NCBI GenBank assembly: GCA_020744425.1
Contig: JAGMUV010000024.1
Coordinates: 744,001-808,000 of the forward strand
Direction: 5' to 3'
Length of the DNA: 64,000 nucleotides
Source: Dactylonectria macrodidyma
Lineage: Eukaryota; Ascomycota; Sordariomycetes; Hypocreales; Nectriaceae
The notes beneath the pieces were generated by a model. That model was not told where the DNA came from and ran no database searches. It worked only from the letters and a program-made list of their open reading frames with translations. The stretch's first letter is position 1. Each line of letters opens with the position of its first letter. Positions 21,867 to 33,552 of this stretch are shown piece by piece. Made by a program: the position numbers and the translations under genes.

Positions 21867-23043
21867 TCAAGATGAAGCAGCACTTGCTTCTGCCACAGAC
21901 AGCTCTCCCACAGCTTTACCCTTCGAAGTTCCATAGGTATCCGCGTATCTCGCCGCGATCCACTCCCCAACCGTAACAGGTTCATACTTGGCTTTCTCTG
22001 CAGTGTCCTGATAATTGGAGAAGCACTTGACGAGAAAATCGGGATTTCCGGAGAAGAAAAACGGAATGCTGTACCGCTCCTGGCCCGATTTGTTGATGAC
22101 ACGGTGGAGGTTTGAAAGAAACCTATCGTTTGTCCAGCGCATCATCAAGTTACCCAAGTTCACAACCAATGCACCTTTGGTTGGTGTAACATCTACCCAT
22201 TGCGATTCGCTGCGGTCCCAGACTTGGAGTCCTCCAACCAAGTCTTGAAGTAGGATGGTGATGGCACCAAAATCAGTGTGCGCACCAATTCCTGGAGAAC
22301 AATTTAGTCGCAAGTTTGAAACCTAAGAAACGAAGACAGCCCACCTCTCTCCAAATCTGATGCATCTGGTGCCTGGGGCGGGTAATGCAGGAGTCTCAAG
22401 ATAGCAATCGGCGTTTCCACAAACTCCGAGACCCAGTCGTCTTTGACCTCTAGACTATCGCAAATGACCCGAATAATCTTCTCTGCAAGATCCCGCATGG
22501 CGTTGAAGTATTGATCAATGACGTGTTGAAACTTGGCAGCATCTGTCACGTCGCTGGGATACTTGTTTGGACCCATGTTGAACTTCCGACTCTTTACCAT
22601 TGGATGGTCCTCAGAAAGATCCATGCCAAAGTAATACCCTTCTTTCAGGTCTCCGGCGGTCTTCTTCTCGAAGTTTTGTGCTCGAAGACGTTCATAGCCG
22701 CGGTTATAACCGCCAATGTCTGCGCAGCCGATTGTGTCAGCAGTTTGGACAATCAGAATGGCTAAAGGATTGTCGACTTACTCTTGTCATATGCTTCCTT
22801 TAGGTCAAGGGGAAGGGAGAAGAAATCTTGACTCTGCTCAAGGGCAGCATCCAGAAGAGACTGTGGCACACCGTGTCCAGTAAGCTGGAAAAAGCCATGG
22901 CTTTGGCAAGCCTCCCGGACCTGGTGGACAACATTCCGCCTGGAAACTGGGTCCGACCCAGAAACTGCTGGAAAGATGTTAGCGATTATAGGCCTTATAG
23001 ATGCTGGGTACACACCTGAAAAGTCGATACTGGGAATCGACAT
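21867..23043 (-). CDS. 2-oxoglutarate/Fe(II)-dependent oxygenase, isopenicillin-N-synthase-like
   Basis: Three exons, 23043-22782, 22719-22345 and 22291-21867, joined by 62- and 53-nt introns, give 353 residues. The N-terminal DIOX_N part contains REACQSHGFFQLTGHGVP. The iron ligands are H217 and D219 (GAHTDFG) and H275 (NLHRVIN), and R285-x-S287 (RYSIPFFF) is the 2-oxoglutarate carboxylate clamp. All catalytic residues are present, so it should be active as a hydroxylase, desaturase or cyclase on a small molecule. It is divergent from a Zn2Cys6 regulator across only 341 bp that contains palindromic CTCGG/CCGAG sites, which points to direct control by that regulator. Confidence 0.92.
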
Positions 23044-23384
23044 TGTAATGCGAGGGTGGATGATGGAGGAACTATTTGTTTGCTGCGGACTAATGTTGAG
23101 GACTTCGGATAACCGTTAATCATGAAACACTGGCTTTTTCAAGTCTTCGTGGAGTTGAAAGTTACCTGCTATTAATACTGCTTGAGAGTGCGATTTTCTG
23201 GCGTCGGCTTTCTCATTGAGCTTATCAGTCCGCCCGCGGCCGAGATTTAGAGCCACCAGAGATAAGCCCCGCAGAACTGCCTAACCTCGGCCGAGAGTTG
23301 CAACTCGGAATATCCAACCGCAAGTGATGCACTCCTTGACATCCTGCTCATTGCAGAATTCTCTGCCACTCAAGAAAAGACTTG
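23044..23384. promoter_or_regulatory. divergent promoter with overlapping CTCGG/CCGAG palindromes
   Basis: Between the oxygenase and the regulator. CTCGGCCGAG at 23286-23295 is a perfect 10-bp palindrome, GAGTTGCAACTC at 23295-23306 is a perfect 12-bp palindrome, and a further CCGAG lies at 23240-23244 with CTCGG at 23304-23308. Inverted CGG/CCG half-sites are what Zn2Cys6 dimers bind. Binding by the adjacent regulator is inference. Confidence 0.55.
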
Positions 23385-25752
23385 ATGCCTCCCACAAGAA
23401 AGACTCAGCGGATTGTCACGTCGTGCACAGAATGTACCAGACGTAAGACGCGATGCTCCAAGTCGATCCCGTGCTCGTCATGCGTCGATCGCGGGCTTGC
23501 TCAGAAGTGTCACCGGGAGTTGGTGACCGTGGTCAAGAAGAGCGATACCGTAGAGCGCTCGTCGTTAAGCTCCCGAAAGACGTTGACTCCCACCGGTGCT
23601 TCGGCCTCGGGCGACCGGATACAGTCTAGAGGTGAAGATCAGAGGAGCGAACAGCTGACGCCAAGCGCACACCCGGGACACACGAGTCACGAAAGTCTCT
23701 CGGGCGCCAACGAGGGTAAAGATGGCATATTTATCAGTCCAAGCGTGCCTGTTGACATCCCAACCAACGAGACCGTCGTAACCCTTGAGTTCCTCACTCA
23801 TGGCCGCCAGAACATACTGAGTCTGCACAAAGGGCTAAATGATCAAGGGTCATCACCTGTCAACGTCCTCGGTCTATCGAACGAATCCGCACCTTCACCG
23901 TTCACAACATGTGCCTGGGATACCGTTCTTTCTAAGCAGGAGGCTCGACTCTTAATCGACTTCCATCAAGAGAAGCTTGCCTGGATGCACAATGTCATCC
24001 ACATGCCCTCATTTAAACAAGAGCTCGAGTCCAATTTGACGAACGCGTCATGTGACAGCAGCTGGGTTGCATTGTACTACGCGGTCTTGTGTGTAGGTGT
24101 TTCCACCCTCGCCCTGATTGAAGATTCAATGTTGACACGTTGATCAGACCACTTTTTTTCATTGTGACCAAAATGAAATGGAAAGCCTAGGAATTGACAT
24201 CATAGGTGAGTTTCCCTGTACAAAGACCTATCGTTTCTTCGGTAGCGCTGGTTACTAATAAGTCGATGACAGCCTGCAGTGCTTCCGCTCGAGCCTTGTA
24301 CGACAAGAGCGTGCAATGCCTATTCAATGGTAATTTCATGGCCAAGCATACCATGTACTCAGTTCAAGCCATCTGCATTTTGATGCAAGTTGCCCACAAT
24401 ATCGACCAATCCGATTTCATATGCGTCTTAATTGCGACTGCCATCAGAATCTCTCAATGTCTCAACATGCATCGCCTAGGTCCCGACCGGCCAAGTAGTT
24501 TCTTTCCGGACCAACCAAAAGAAGTCGTTGCTCGGAACCTGATCGACAGGGAGGTCAAGAAACGCATTTGGTGGTTTCTCATCCGACAAGACTGGCTCCA
24601 GATCCCATTTCAAAACACTTACCTCATTCACGCATCTCAGTTCAACACGCCTCTCCCCCTGAACTGCTTCGATGAGCCAGGTCTAATGATCGAGAATGGT
24701 GCTGTGATCTCACAACCGGATCATATTTACACTCAGAATAGCTACACACACGCCATATCGAAAGGTAAATTGCCATTTATCCACCACAACGAAGTCGAAT
24801 GACGGCACTGCCTAGAATATACTTGCTAAGATTGCTAGTCGCCGTCATCATATGGCGGCAGCAAGATCGTATGTGCAGTATTGGACACCCTAGCAGTAGT
24901 ACAGACGGACTTGAACGCATCTATGAGCAAGTTCTCAGAGCAGACAAGGAGCTCGGCCAAGTCTATACGGAGATGCCGTATTTCCTGAAGGTTCCGCGGC
25001 AAGAGCCCGACCCTCAATCTGGCTGCCCACCACATGTCGATCTATTAGCATCAATTTCGCTCCTCGGTATGGCCCATAAGGTAAGAAAATGAAGTAGCTT
25101 CATACTCCTCCCCGCTTATCAGGCTCAGGTTCTCACGGTCCATCGTCATTTCCAATTGCAAAGTTTTCATGACCGACGATTTGCCTATACGCAGGTGAGG
25201 ATTATTCCACATGACTCTCAATGCGTTGAATAACCGAGAAGCTAGCTTTCATGCATTGCAATTGCCAAAAGATGCATAACTGATATGCAGGCTTGGCCTG
25301 AGAATATTATGACGTCGGTAGTCCGAAAGATGTGGACGGTGTCTACGCATCTTGTAACCTGTTGCATCATCCTCACATTTGCTTCCATATTCAGTCAAAA
25401 TAATGAACTGCTGTATGATGCCTCGGAGGTACATCACTTGGCAGTACTTGGTCGAGGCCAGATACGACAACTTGAACCGTCGAGTTCAATAGCTCGTCGA
25501 GGCGGAATTCTGGTCGACTTGCTTTTGCAGATCGCCGAGTCTGCAGACGGTACAAAAAACATGCCGTTAGACCTTAGTGATATTGTACGACGCGTTTCCC
25601 GTGCTAATGATGATCTAAACAATGGGATGTTGCAAGAAGCAGAGCAATTCGTGCTGCAGTGCGGGACCGATGCCTGGGATGGGTTATTCGGAGTTGTGGA
25701 TTTTGATGCTCTAGACATTTTAGGGAACCTATCAAATGAGGATGGAGGATAA
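23385..25752 (+). CDS. Zn(II)2Cys6 transcription factor with fungal_trans domain
   Basis: Six exons, 23385-24092, 24148-24205, 24273-24764, 24839-25080, 25123-25194 and 25291-25752, encode 677 residues. The start is the first ATG; the codon before it in frame is TTG. The zinc cluster is C14, C17, C24, C30, C33, C42, with an unusually long eight-residue last spacer. The middle domain shows LYDKSVQCLFNGNFMAKHT, AIRISQCLNMHRLG and VKKRIWWFLIRQDW, the fungal_trans hallmarks. Five introns (55-96 nt) keep phase throughout; the 24765-24838 one uses GCTAG as acceptor, giving SKVAVIIWRQQD. It is head-to-head with the 2-oxoglutarate oxygenase and probably controls it. Confidence 0.88.
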
Positions 25753-26194
25753 TACCGAAGATCTTGAGTTGAAGAATGCAAACCAAGGTGAGCAGTGCTT
25801 TCCCGATACAGGGTCTAAAAGCTGTTTCGTCCAGAATACGTATGTAATATTCACAATTGCGAGACGAACCCAGGCGACACTGCCTTAAAAGCATCGCAAA
25901 CCCCCTCCTCGTGTTGAGTGACATGAGGCAAGGCTAAAGTTTTATGGCTCTACTGTTAGTATAGAAGCTCGTCAAGTGCATCTCATAAGTTATAGCCAAT
26001 AAATTTGTTATTACCATCCTTTAGCTTAACTTCCATAGCGGAAGCCTGTCATGTATCGTAGGCCTTGGGTCTTTGTCAATAAAAACAAATTTGACGATCA
26101 AAATTATGAATCACATCACTTACTGCGGGGGACAACTCATGTGAAATTAATTATATTCAGCCTTTAATTTGATAAACTCTAATATTCTGCAACT
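25753..26194. other. intergenic, no gene seen
   Basis: A 442-bp AT-rich gap between two convergent 3' ends. I see nothing beyond untranslated sequence. Confidence 0.6.
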
Positions 26195-29008
26195 TCATTG
26201 GTGATCCCTTGTCCTTTGATATCCTATCGTCAAAAACGCCTTTGTGCATGCTGCTGCTGTTGCCGCTGCATACTGCTGCCATGCCTTTGTCTTGTGACTA
26301 TCTGCATAGTCGCAAGCACCCTTGATGACTAGACAACTAGGAACCGTATCCCACACACCGGCGCTCTCCATCTCAAAGCCGAGGATCTTTTCGCGGTTTG
26401 CAATCACATCTCGCTCCAAACCAGACTTCATAACTGTGTCGGCTGACCCAATGAGGCCGAAGTGGATTGTAGGTTGTGTGATTCCTTGGGTGAGACGGTG
26501 GCGATCCACAGTTCCCTGACAACCTGCTTGTTGGCATGTGAGACTGTCTTTTCTGTGTCGATAGGATGCTTGAAAAAGCTTGTCATTTTGAGCTCCCGGA
26601 TACCCTGCTTTGAGGCCTGGGTCGTTCTGCAGCTTATTGAGATGCGTGACCATTTCGTTTTGCCATTTTTGCTGGCCACGGCGGCCCTTGAGTTTAGCTA
26701 GAATAGAGCGAACCTCGGCGGGAGGCCTTCCTAAAGCTTCTTGATGGGAGTCTTTGCGAACCAAACCTTCCGGCAGCCGTCGGGCAAAGTCGTATTGGAT
26801 GATGCCTTCGCTCACAATGACGTCGCCTAAGATGATTTCGTCCTTCTTCACTGGTGAAAATGGAACCACGCCACAGATACCAACGACGATAGCAAGCTTG
26901 ATGTTGGGGAAGCTTCTAGACAAATGAGTTGCGACGTTAGCAGCACTTGTCTTCCCCATATTGGGCATATATGCGAGCACGACGTTGTGACAACCGATAG
27001 AACCCAAAGTGTAGGCGTTGGTATCTCCACGATCTTCTTCGTAACTGGGTCCATCGTCCCAGTAATCATCAAAAAGGGCCTCGACGGCATCCGCCTCAAT
27101 AGTAAGGGCGCAAAGTAAGCCAATCTCGAAGTCTTTACTGGACGGGCGTCTTCGCTTGTCAAAGTCAATTGGACTTCCAGCGTGTACTCGGTCCTCTGAA
27201 TCGAGTGAGCTTATTGTGTGCGATCGCTGCTCAAGCTCGAAGGATTTGTTCTCTAGCGTCGACGGTGAGCGGGATTCGTTTGTCTGAAAGCTGTAATCGT
27301 TTTCGAGTTGCTTTTTAGAGACGTATCTCACTTTGCCATTAGACCCTCGAAAAGACCTGTTGAGCCATATCATATGAGACACCACTCGTTGGTGCAGCAA
27401 TTTTCTCCGAAGGCTGTGTGGTTCATCACTACCCGAATGCTCTCCTTTACCCATCAAAACATCAAATTTTAGGCACGCCTCCACAGCATCTGTGAAGATG
27501 TACTTGTGAGCGAAGTTCTCCCAGGTGACTGATTTAAGCTCTTCTAAATATTCCGAAGCCTCTGCATAGCGATAGTTGAGCTGCTGGGTCTGACGATCAA
27601 ATGTCTTATACTCCAAGGGCCGTCCAAGTCCAATTTCCAGGAGCAAGACGGCGAGGGCTTGAATCCGCGGGCACCGATGAATAAGCGATCTTGTTTCCGC
27701 AAATTCGCATGCATCAAAGTCGCATTCTATTGCCTCCGAGTCAAACGAGAGGTATGCTTTCAGCGGCAGTAGCTCTGAGTTGTCGCGCAGATCTGGCTGA
27801 GGCATGAACCAAATATTACGGCTGCTCCACGCCCGGTTCATGATTTGTGAATCGTAAAACTGCCAGAATGCTGATGATATAACGTATGCCAGAGCCAATT
27901 TCTCTTCGACAGTCAGGGTGTATCGCTGCAGGACATCTGCGAGGCACAAACCCATGCCTGGAGACGCGCGATGTTTCAATGCTTCAACGCCGAGTCGGAA
28001 AAGCACTTCGTCTTCAAGCTTCAAAGAGATACGGCAACCGTCATCTTCTTTGAAAATTTGGCAAAACCGATCCAGCCGATCTGTGCCTGTAATACTTAAT
28101 CCGTAACAGGCTTCATCGATATCCTCAGCAAATGCCACGCGCTTTCCAGTAGACCTACACCTAACAGTTAGCTCACAACCATTTGCCCTATTCTGCGTGG
28201 ACGTACGCTGGCACCCTTATGCAGAGGTCCTGCCACGATTTGTTGTCAACAGAGGACATGATGATGTCAAATTCTACCAGGTCATTTTCACTCTTGGTTG
28301 CACCCATTAAAAATACTCTTGTTGGGTGGTAAGAATTTGTTTCTTTAGTTGCCGGGCACAATTGACAAGAGTCGCAGACAGTATTTACCGAAAGCATATG
28401 GAACAGTTGTTTCTGGGCACGCGAATAGTCCTCTGGCTCTGGGATTTCGATAGTCTCTTCCGAGTCGTCCGTCTGCAACAAGGTTGATAGCCCATCGCAG
28501 TTTGCAATGAAACCCTCCAAAATAAACGATGGCTGCCGTAAGTACGACGTAATGTTCCTGCGTAGAGCTCTATGTTGGCTTTTGTCCTCCACAAGGGTGA
28601 GAAGGTTTGCGCATGGCTGTTTGCTGTGCGGCCGTAGGGCTGGGTTGTGGAAAGGTCTTGACCACTAGATAAAGCATGTTAGAATGGCTTCAGGAGAGAG
28701 CCCGACGACGCATATAGTGCATGTCGGAATACGTAATGACCCACGGAACACATGTCCTCCAGAAGACTCCAAAGAGCCAGTGCTTTATCCTCAATATCCG
28801 GGTCAAAGCCAGCCTCTTGGTTCGATTCGATTTGAACTGAGATGATCCCCAGCTTGGTCTGGATTGTCATGCAACTATGGCACAGTCGGTTGGATTCTTC
28901 ATTTGGGCGTGGTTGTGAGGCGTGCGGACACCTGGTCATGGTCCGTATCATCTCGCTAATCTCCCAGGCGCACGTTTGGAGGTAGTCAACCGTGAAATCT
29001 AGGGCCAT
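26195..29008 (-). CDS. DUF7580-like protein fused to a C-terminal nucleoside phosphorylase domain
   Basis: Exons 29008-28733, 28664-28207 and 28154-26195 give 897 residues. The first junction (donor GTATTC) is the least certain; the second has GTACGT and a CTAAC branch site. The N-terminal 90 residues are helical. About 110-440 match fungal DUF7580 proteins (SKQPCANLLTLVED, AYVISSAFWQFYDSQIM, LAVLLLEIGLGRPL). From about 587 to 890 a phosphorylase-superfamily domain is complete: FEIGLLCALTIEADAV, VVGICGVVP, LGDVIVSEGIIQYDF, FEMESAGV and the CDYADSHK segment with the likely catalytic Asp. No NACHT or NB-ARC motor follows. In fungal NLRs the phosphorylase is usually N-terminal, so this order is unusual. 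It is divergent from a zinc-finger/DUF6590 gene across 257 bp. Confidence 0.8.
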
Positions 29009-29265
29009 CGTAGCAGATCCGTAGTCATAGCCTGATCGTGGTTCCTGAGGGTTTTCCCGCGCCCGGGTTGACAAGATGAGGCCTTTTTGATGACAGCCCA
29101 ATTCTGAGTCTGCAATCGGGCATCCAATCACAGATGCATTTACTCATCGTAATACACGTGACACAATCAACTTCCCCTCACCTTTCTATCGCTCGATATC
29201 TCTCTTCAATAGAATGTATCTCTCTACAAGTCCCAGACAGAGATCGATGAGCGACGCGTCTAACA
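29009..29265. promoter_or_regulatory. short bidirectional promoter of the phosphorylase and zinc-finger genes
   Basis: Only 257 bp separate the two starts. If the first minus-strand exon begins further upstream, at an in-frame codon near 29131, the gap would shrink to 134 bp. No strong element was recognised. Confidence 0.5.
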
Positions 29266-32200
29266 ATGAGCTCTCCTACTGCGGAACAACTCGCGAGCCG
29301 ATGTCTAGCCAGTTTTGATGAGTGTCTGAAACGTGAAGCCCTAACACAAAACCAATGGGCTGAGAACCGACGAGCGGATTTCAGCCTTTGGGTCGACGGT
29401 GTGGGAGCATTGGCTGGCAAAAACGCCTCCCTGGATGACAGATTTGTGTCAAAGCCTCGTGAGTTGGTTTTGACGCTGAATCTTCTCCTCCAACTTCAGA
29501 ACTATCTCGAAGACTGTTTGAGTGCGACTGAGAGAACACAGATGGAAGAAGCGAAAAGAAATGCCGACGCAGCCATTGAAAATCTCGCCTCCATGGCGGT
29601 CGCAATTCGCCGAACTGGGCGAAAGTCTCGACTCATCAGAGCAGATAATGGCTTTAAATCTACCGCTCTAGAAGATCTCAGGATACATCTTAAGTGTATC
29701 GCTCTTATTGAGTCTACCTTAGCAGATAGAGAGCAGCACGGCGATCGACAAGAGACCCCTCTCTGGTGGCAGGACAAGATCAATGCCAAACTTTCCCCTC
29801 TGCAACACCGTCTCATTGAAGCCAATTTACGAAGGAGAAACCGGTTTCTTTACGCTCAAAGTCACTCGCAGAAGCTTGCGCACCGGCTATCAACCGGAGA
29901 ATCAACCAATCAGGATGCGGTGGAACGTTCACCTGTTCAATCAGAGAATTCACATGTTCGAAAACAGCCCGACAATTCAGCACGATCTGGAACCTTTGCG
30001 TCTACTCCAGAAAGCAAGCTGCAATGGCCGGGGTCCAAGAACATTGCCCGGACACCACGGACACAAATAAGCTTCGTCACTGCTACAACACTCTACCCCA
30101 AATTCACAAAGCCTCCACGGCCGGAGGTTGGAGGCTCAGATAAAGAAAAGCCTGAGTTGCCAAAGATGATAAAGTGCCCTTGCTGCTGTGAGGCGATACC
30201 ATACAGCATGCTGGAAACAGAAACTGCATGGAAGTGGGTAAGCCATATACTTTTGGCCATGATATTGTTTACTGACGTCATGTTAGACAACATCTCTCTA
30301 GGGATCTCTGTCCATATACGTGCATCGCTTCACAATGTCCAGTACCACATTTGCTATTCCGCACACGGGCAGAATGGGAAGATCATCTCAAGGAACAGCA
30401 TCCAAAGACTTGGAAATGCCAGCTCTGCGACGAACCAGATAACAACCTGTTCCAAACAGACGATCAATTGGTTGAGCATGTAAGAGAGGAGCACAAGGGT
30501 TCGCTCCCACCGAATCTACTCAAAACAGTCCGTCTATGGCCGTCCAATCCTTTCATTGGACTCGATTTCTGTCCTCTTTGTCATGTAACAGGGCCAAGAG
30601 ATTCACCAAAGTTGATCTCCCATGTTCTGGAGCACACTCACAACTTTGCGCTCCGTTCGCTTCCTTGGGCAGACCTTTCAGTCGACAATGGTACAAGCTC
30701 CATGAGTCTGGGGATGTTCAACGTTGGCTACTTGCAGTCTGTCAAGCCGACCGAACGAGAAGCGTCACTGCGCCCATGGCTTATGAATGACTGGTTCGAA
30801 ACGCTGGAAAGTCCCACACCTGAACAAGGGGAGTGGGAGCGAGCAGAATCCACTCTAAAACATCTGGCAGCCGGTCGGATTAAAAAGGACGCTGAGGCTT
30901 ACATCGGTCATTTCATAACGAACGACTATTTCGCTTCTGATGCTGACAGCCTGTCACTTGACAGAGAAGCTGGCCAAGCTCTGAGTCGCGGGAGTTTCGA
31001 TACAGACTCCAGCGTTGGTTCTATGGAAAATGCTGAAACCCGGACGGGACAGGGTCAGTGGTCTGATTGGATCTGGAGTGAGGTAACCCAAAGATACTAT
31101 CGCCAGCGCCAGAATAACAATGGTTCGTACATAGCTGAAGTTTCCCAATCCCTGTCCCTATCGTTTTCCCATTACTACTACGCCTTGTATTAATTAACTA
31201 TTTGACAGACATGTTGGACACCGAGTGGCAACAGCTGGACTCTGAATCGGCCACGCGTGAGTCCAATGATGAAGCATCGACAGAAGTTCTCGACGGAGAG
31301 CACTCGGAGAACATCTCTGCAACACCCCTTGAGGAAGACGGTATGCTGTTCTCTCAGTTCCAATGCGGCTAATATTTTCACTTCGTCAAGCTGACGTCCA
31401 CTCTTTAATAGAATACGTACACTCTCAGGCTGAATATGTTCTGGAACAAGATGATCAAGATTTACAGAAGGCGATCGAGGCAAGCCGGGACTATTACGGC
31501 CGGGCGAGTGGCGAGGGATCGACGGCGGCTTCGGCCTATGGTATGTTGATTTTTTTTTAAACTCCATAGCCCTTATATGGGTACTAATTTTGTGCCTAGT
31601 ACAATCATTTGACTATGAAGACGAAGATCCTCTAACATCTCCTGCCGGGATTTCTCACCCCAGCCACAACGCCGGCACCGAAGGAGAAATGGAGCATTTG
31701 GATCCCCGTATGTGATCGGCACCTATTGACAAGGGGGATCATTGCACTGACCATGCTCAAAGGTTACCGCGTGGAACACTCTAATAAGTTTCAACCTGGA
31801 GAGGTATATACACGGCTCATCATTGTAATATTGTGTGAGTCACTGCTAATTTTGACAGATCTTTAAAGTCCTCTGGTCCGAACCCGGAACACTTGGGTCT
31901 GAAAGCGCGCCATCTGTATCAGAACGTGAAGAATACAGAGATAGATATGGAAGCAAGCTCTTTGTAGGCTTCCGTCGATTCATTGTAATTGCCAACGATC
32001 AAGGGCACTGCACTTGCGTGTGAGTCATACTCCTAACAGTATCTGAGCCTATTGTGTTAATTAAATAGACCTATCTTCACATACGGTGGTAAAGCCTGTA
32101 CTAAGAAGGGAACCAAGCCAAAAAATCATGGCATAATCTTCGAAAAAGGCCATAAGGCGAAACTTCTCTCTGGAGAGCCTAAATTGGGCTTCGCACCTGT

Positions 32201-32441
32201 CAAAGCTGAAATTTATCAAGATGGCGAGGGAATCAGGAGGGAATCACGGATCAACTATTCTAAACTGATTACAGTTGAGCATAATGTCAAAGTCTTTTTC
32301 ATAGGACGTGTTGCGGCAGCTGATTATGACATTGTCGCGGATGCTGTCAATCAGTGCTGGGAGGAGAAGATACATAGGAAGAAGAAACGCCCGAAGGAGG
32401 AGCCTCCAGCGGACTCACCTACACTTGAAGATGAGGGTTGA
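29266..32441 (+). CDS. C2H2-type zinc-finger protein with UIM-like motif and C-terminal DUF6590
   Basis: Eight exons, 29266-30233, 30287-31122, 31209-31340, 31412-31540, 31600-31707, 31763-31803, 31859-32019 and 32069-32441, encode 915 residues. Residues 1-130 are helical, as in N-termini of fungal NLR-associated proteins. About 300-430 carry degenerate C2H2 fingers of the kind found in oxidoreductase acuF-like and NLR-linked proteins (CPCCCE, W-QHLSRDLCPYTC, CQLCDE, FCPLCHV, HVLEHTHNFALRSLPW). Around 657-673 the acidic run and L-x2-A-x3-S fit a ubiquitin-interacting motif. Residues 738-900 match DUF6590 (FKVLWSEPG, RFIVIAN, CVPIFTYGGKAC, HGIIF). All seven introns (49-86 nt) keep phase. Function unknown; a role in protein-based recognition with its divergent neighbour is inference. 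Confidence 0.85.
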
Positions 32442-33552
32442 AGAATGGGGTTAATAGTTCATCAAATTATAAGCTTCCAGACAACCATTACATTAGTCGA
32501 GTTGTATTGTCTTTAATTAAGTTACCCAAACCTCTTAACCTCTTCAGTCACTGTCTTCAACAACATTACTCTGTTGAAGCCGATGCTGTTTTTCACGTGC
32601 GTTTTATCTTTCGCAGATTTAAACACCAGGATCGGAGACAGACACTGAGTTTGGCTCTATCGGAAAATAATTCACATGGTTACAAATTAACTACCTCATA
32701 TGTGTTGGTGCAATGTTCTTATTCCCAGCTTACAGAGATCCACGGCGTAACCTCTATCTTGGCAGTAGGAGAGCTCCCAACTCCAGCTACCGCATCATGG
32801 GATAACATCAGGTCATCTATTTAAAAGGGGAGACTCCTAAGTGGTGGAAAGACAATCACAAATCCAATATGTACCGGGTATTCATGCCTAACTCGTCCGC
32901 CCAGCCCCGGATGCCCAACACATCTTGACCATTGAGGGATCACAGGATACCAATCCAAACATCAAGCCCCAGAATATCAGCCCCATTTGAGGGTCTTCTC
33001 TCCTCACTAATCAAATACTTTGATAGCTAGTGGCTCCATATCCATCGAGATGCGTCTTAGCTGCGGGGAGAAACCTACTTAAGATGGCCCTTTCGGAAAC
33101 ATCGGAAATAATTGATGCCGTGTGACGCAACAATCGCGGGGCCGAATTGCCTCTTTTCCCAAAGGGGCGTAAATTCGCCGAATTCCTTCCTCGAACACCC
33201 TAGATCCACAGACGGCACTCACACTCCATCTCCATAGTGAGATGCATCTCACTGCTCGCCTTCGTCGGACTTTGTTCTCCAGACGCAATCGATAACCTTG
33301 CCGTGACCTTTTTGCGGGGTTGACGTGGGGTCCGCTAGAATTGGAAAGTCTGGCCGAGTATTTCATTTTGTCGACTCTGTCCCTGCTCTAGAGTTGCACT
33401 ACAAGCGGCCTATAAAGACGAGAGCGTTGTAAGACTCGATTCCGCCATAGTAGCATAGAGCAGGTTCCCCATTCAATTGCCTTATCCACTCTTATTCACA
33501 CTAGTTTCTTGCACCAAGCTTCATTCAACACTTCCCCAGATTTTACTCCAAG
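32442..33552. other. intergenic; dioxygenase-gene promoter at the right end
   Basis: About 1.1 kb. A plus-strand frame right after the previous stop (to 32824) and a minus frame at 33079-33366 have no family motif. The right end contains a TATA box at 33411. Confidence 0.55.
33411..33416 (+). promoter_or_regulatory. TATA box
   Basis: TATAAA in GGCCTATAAAGAC, 137 bp before the ATG of the phytanoyl-CoA-dioxygenase-like gene, followed by a CT/CA-rich leader typical of fungal transcripts. Confidence 0.55.
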
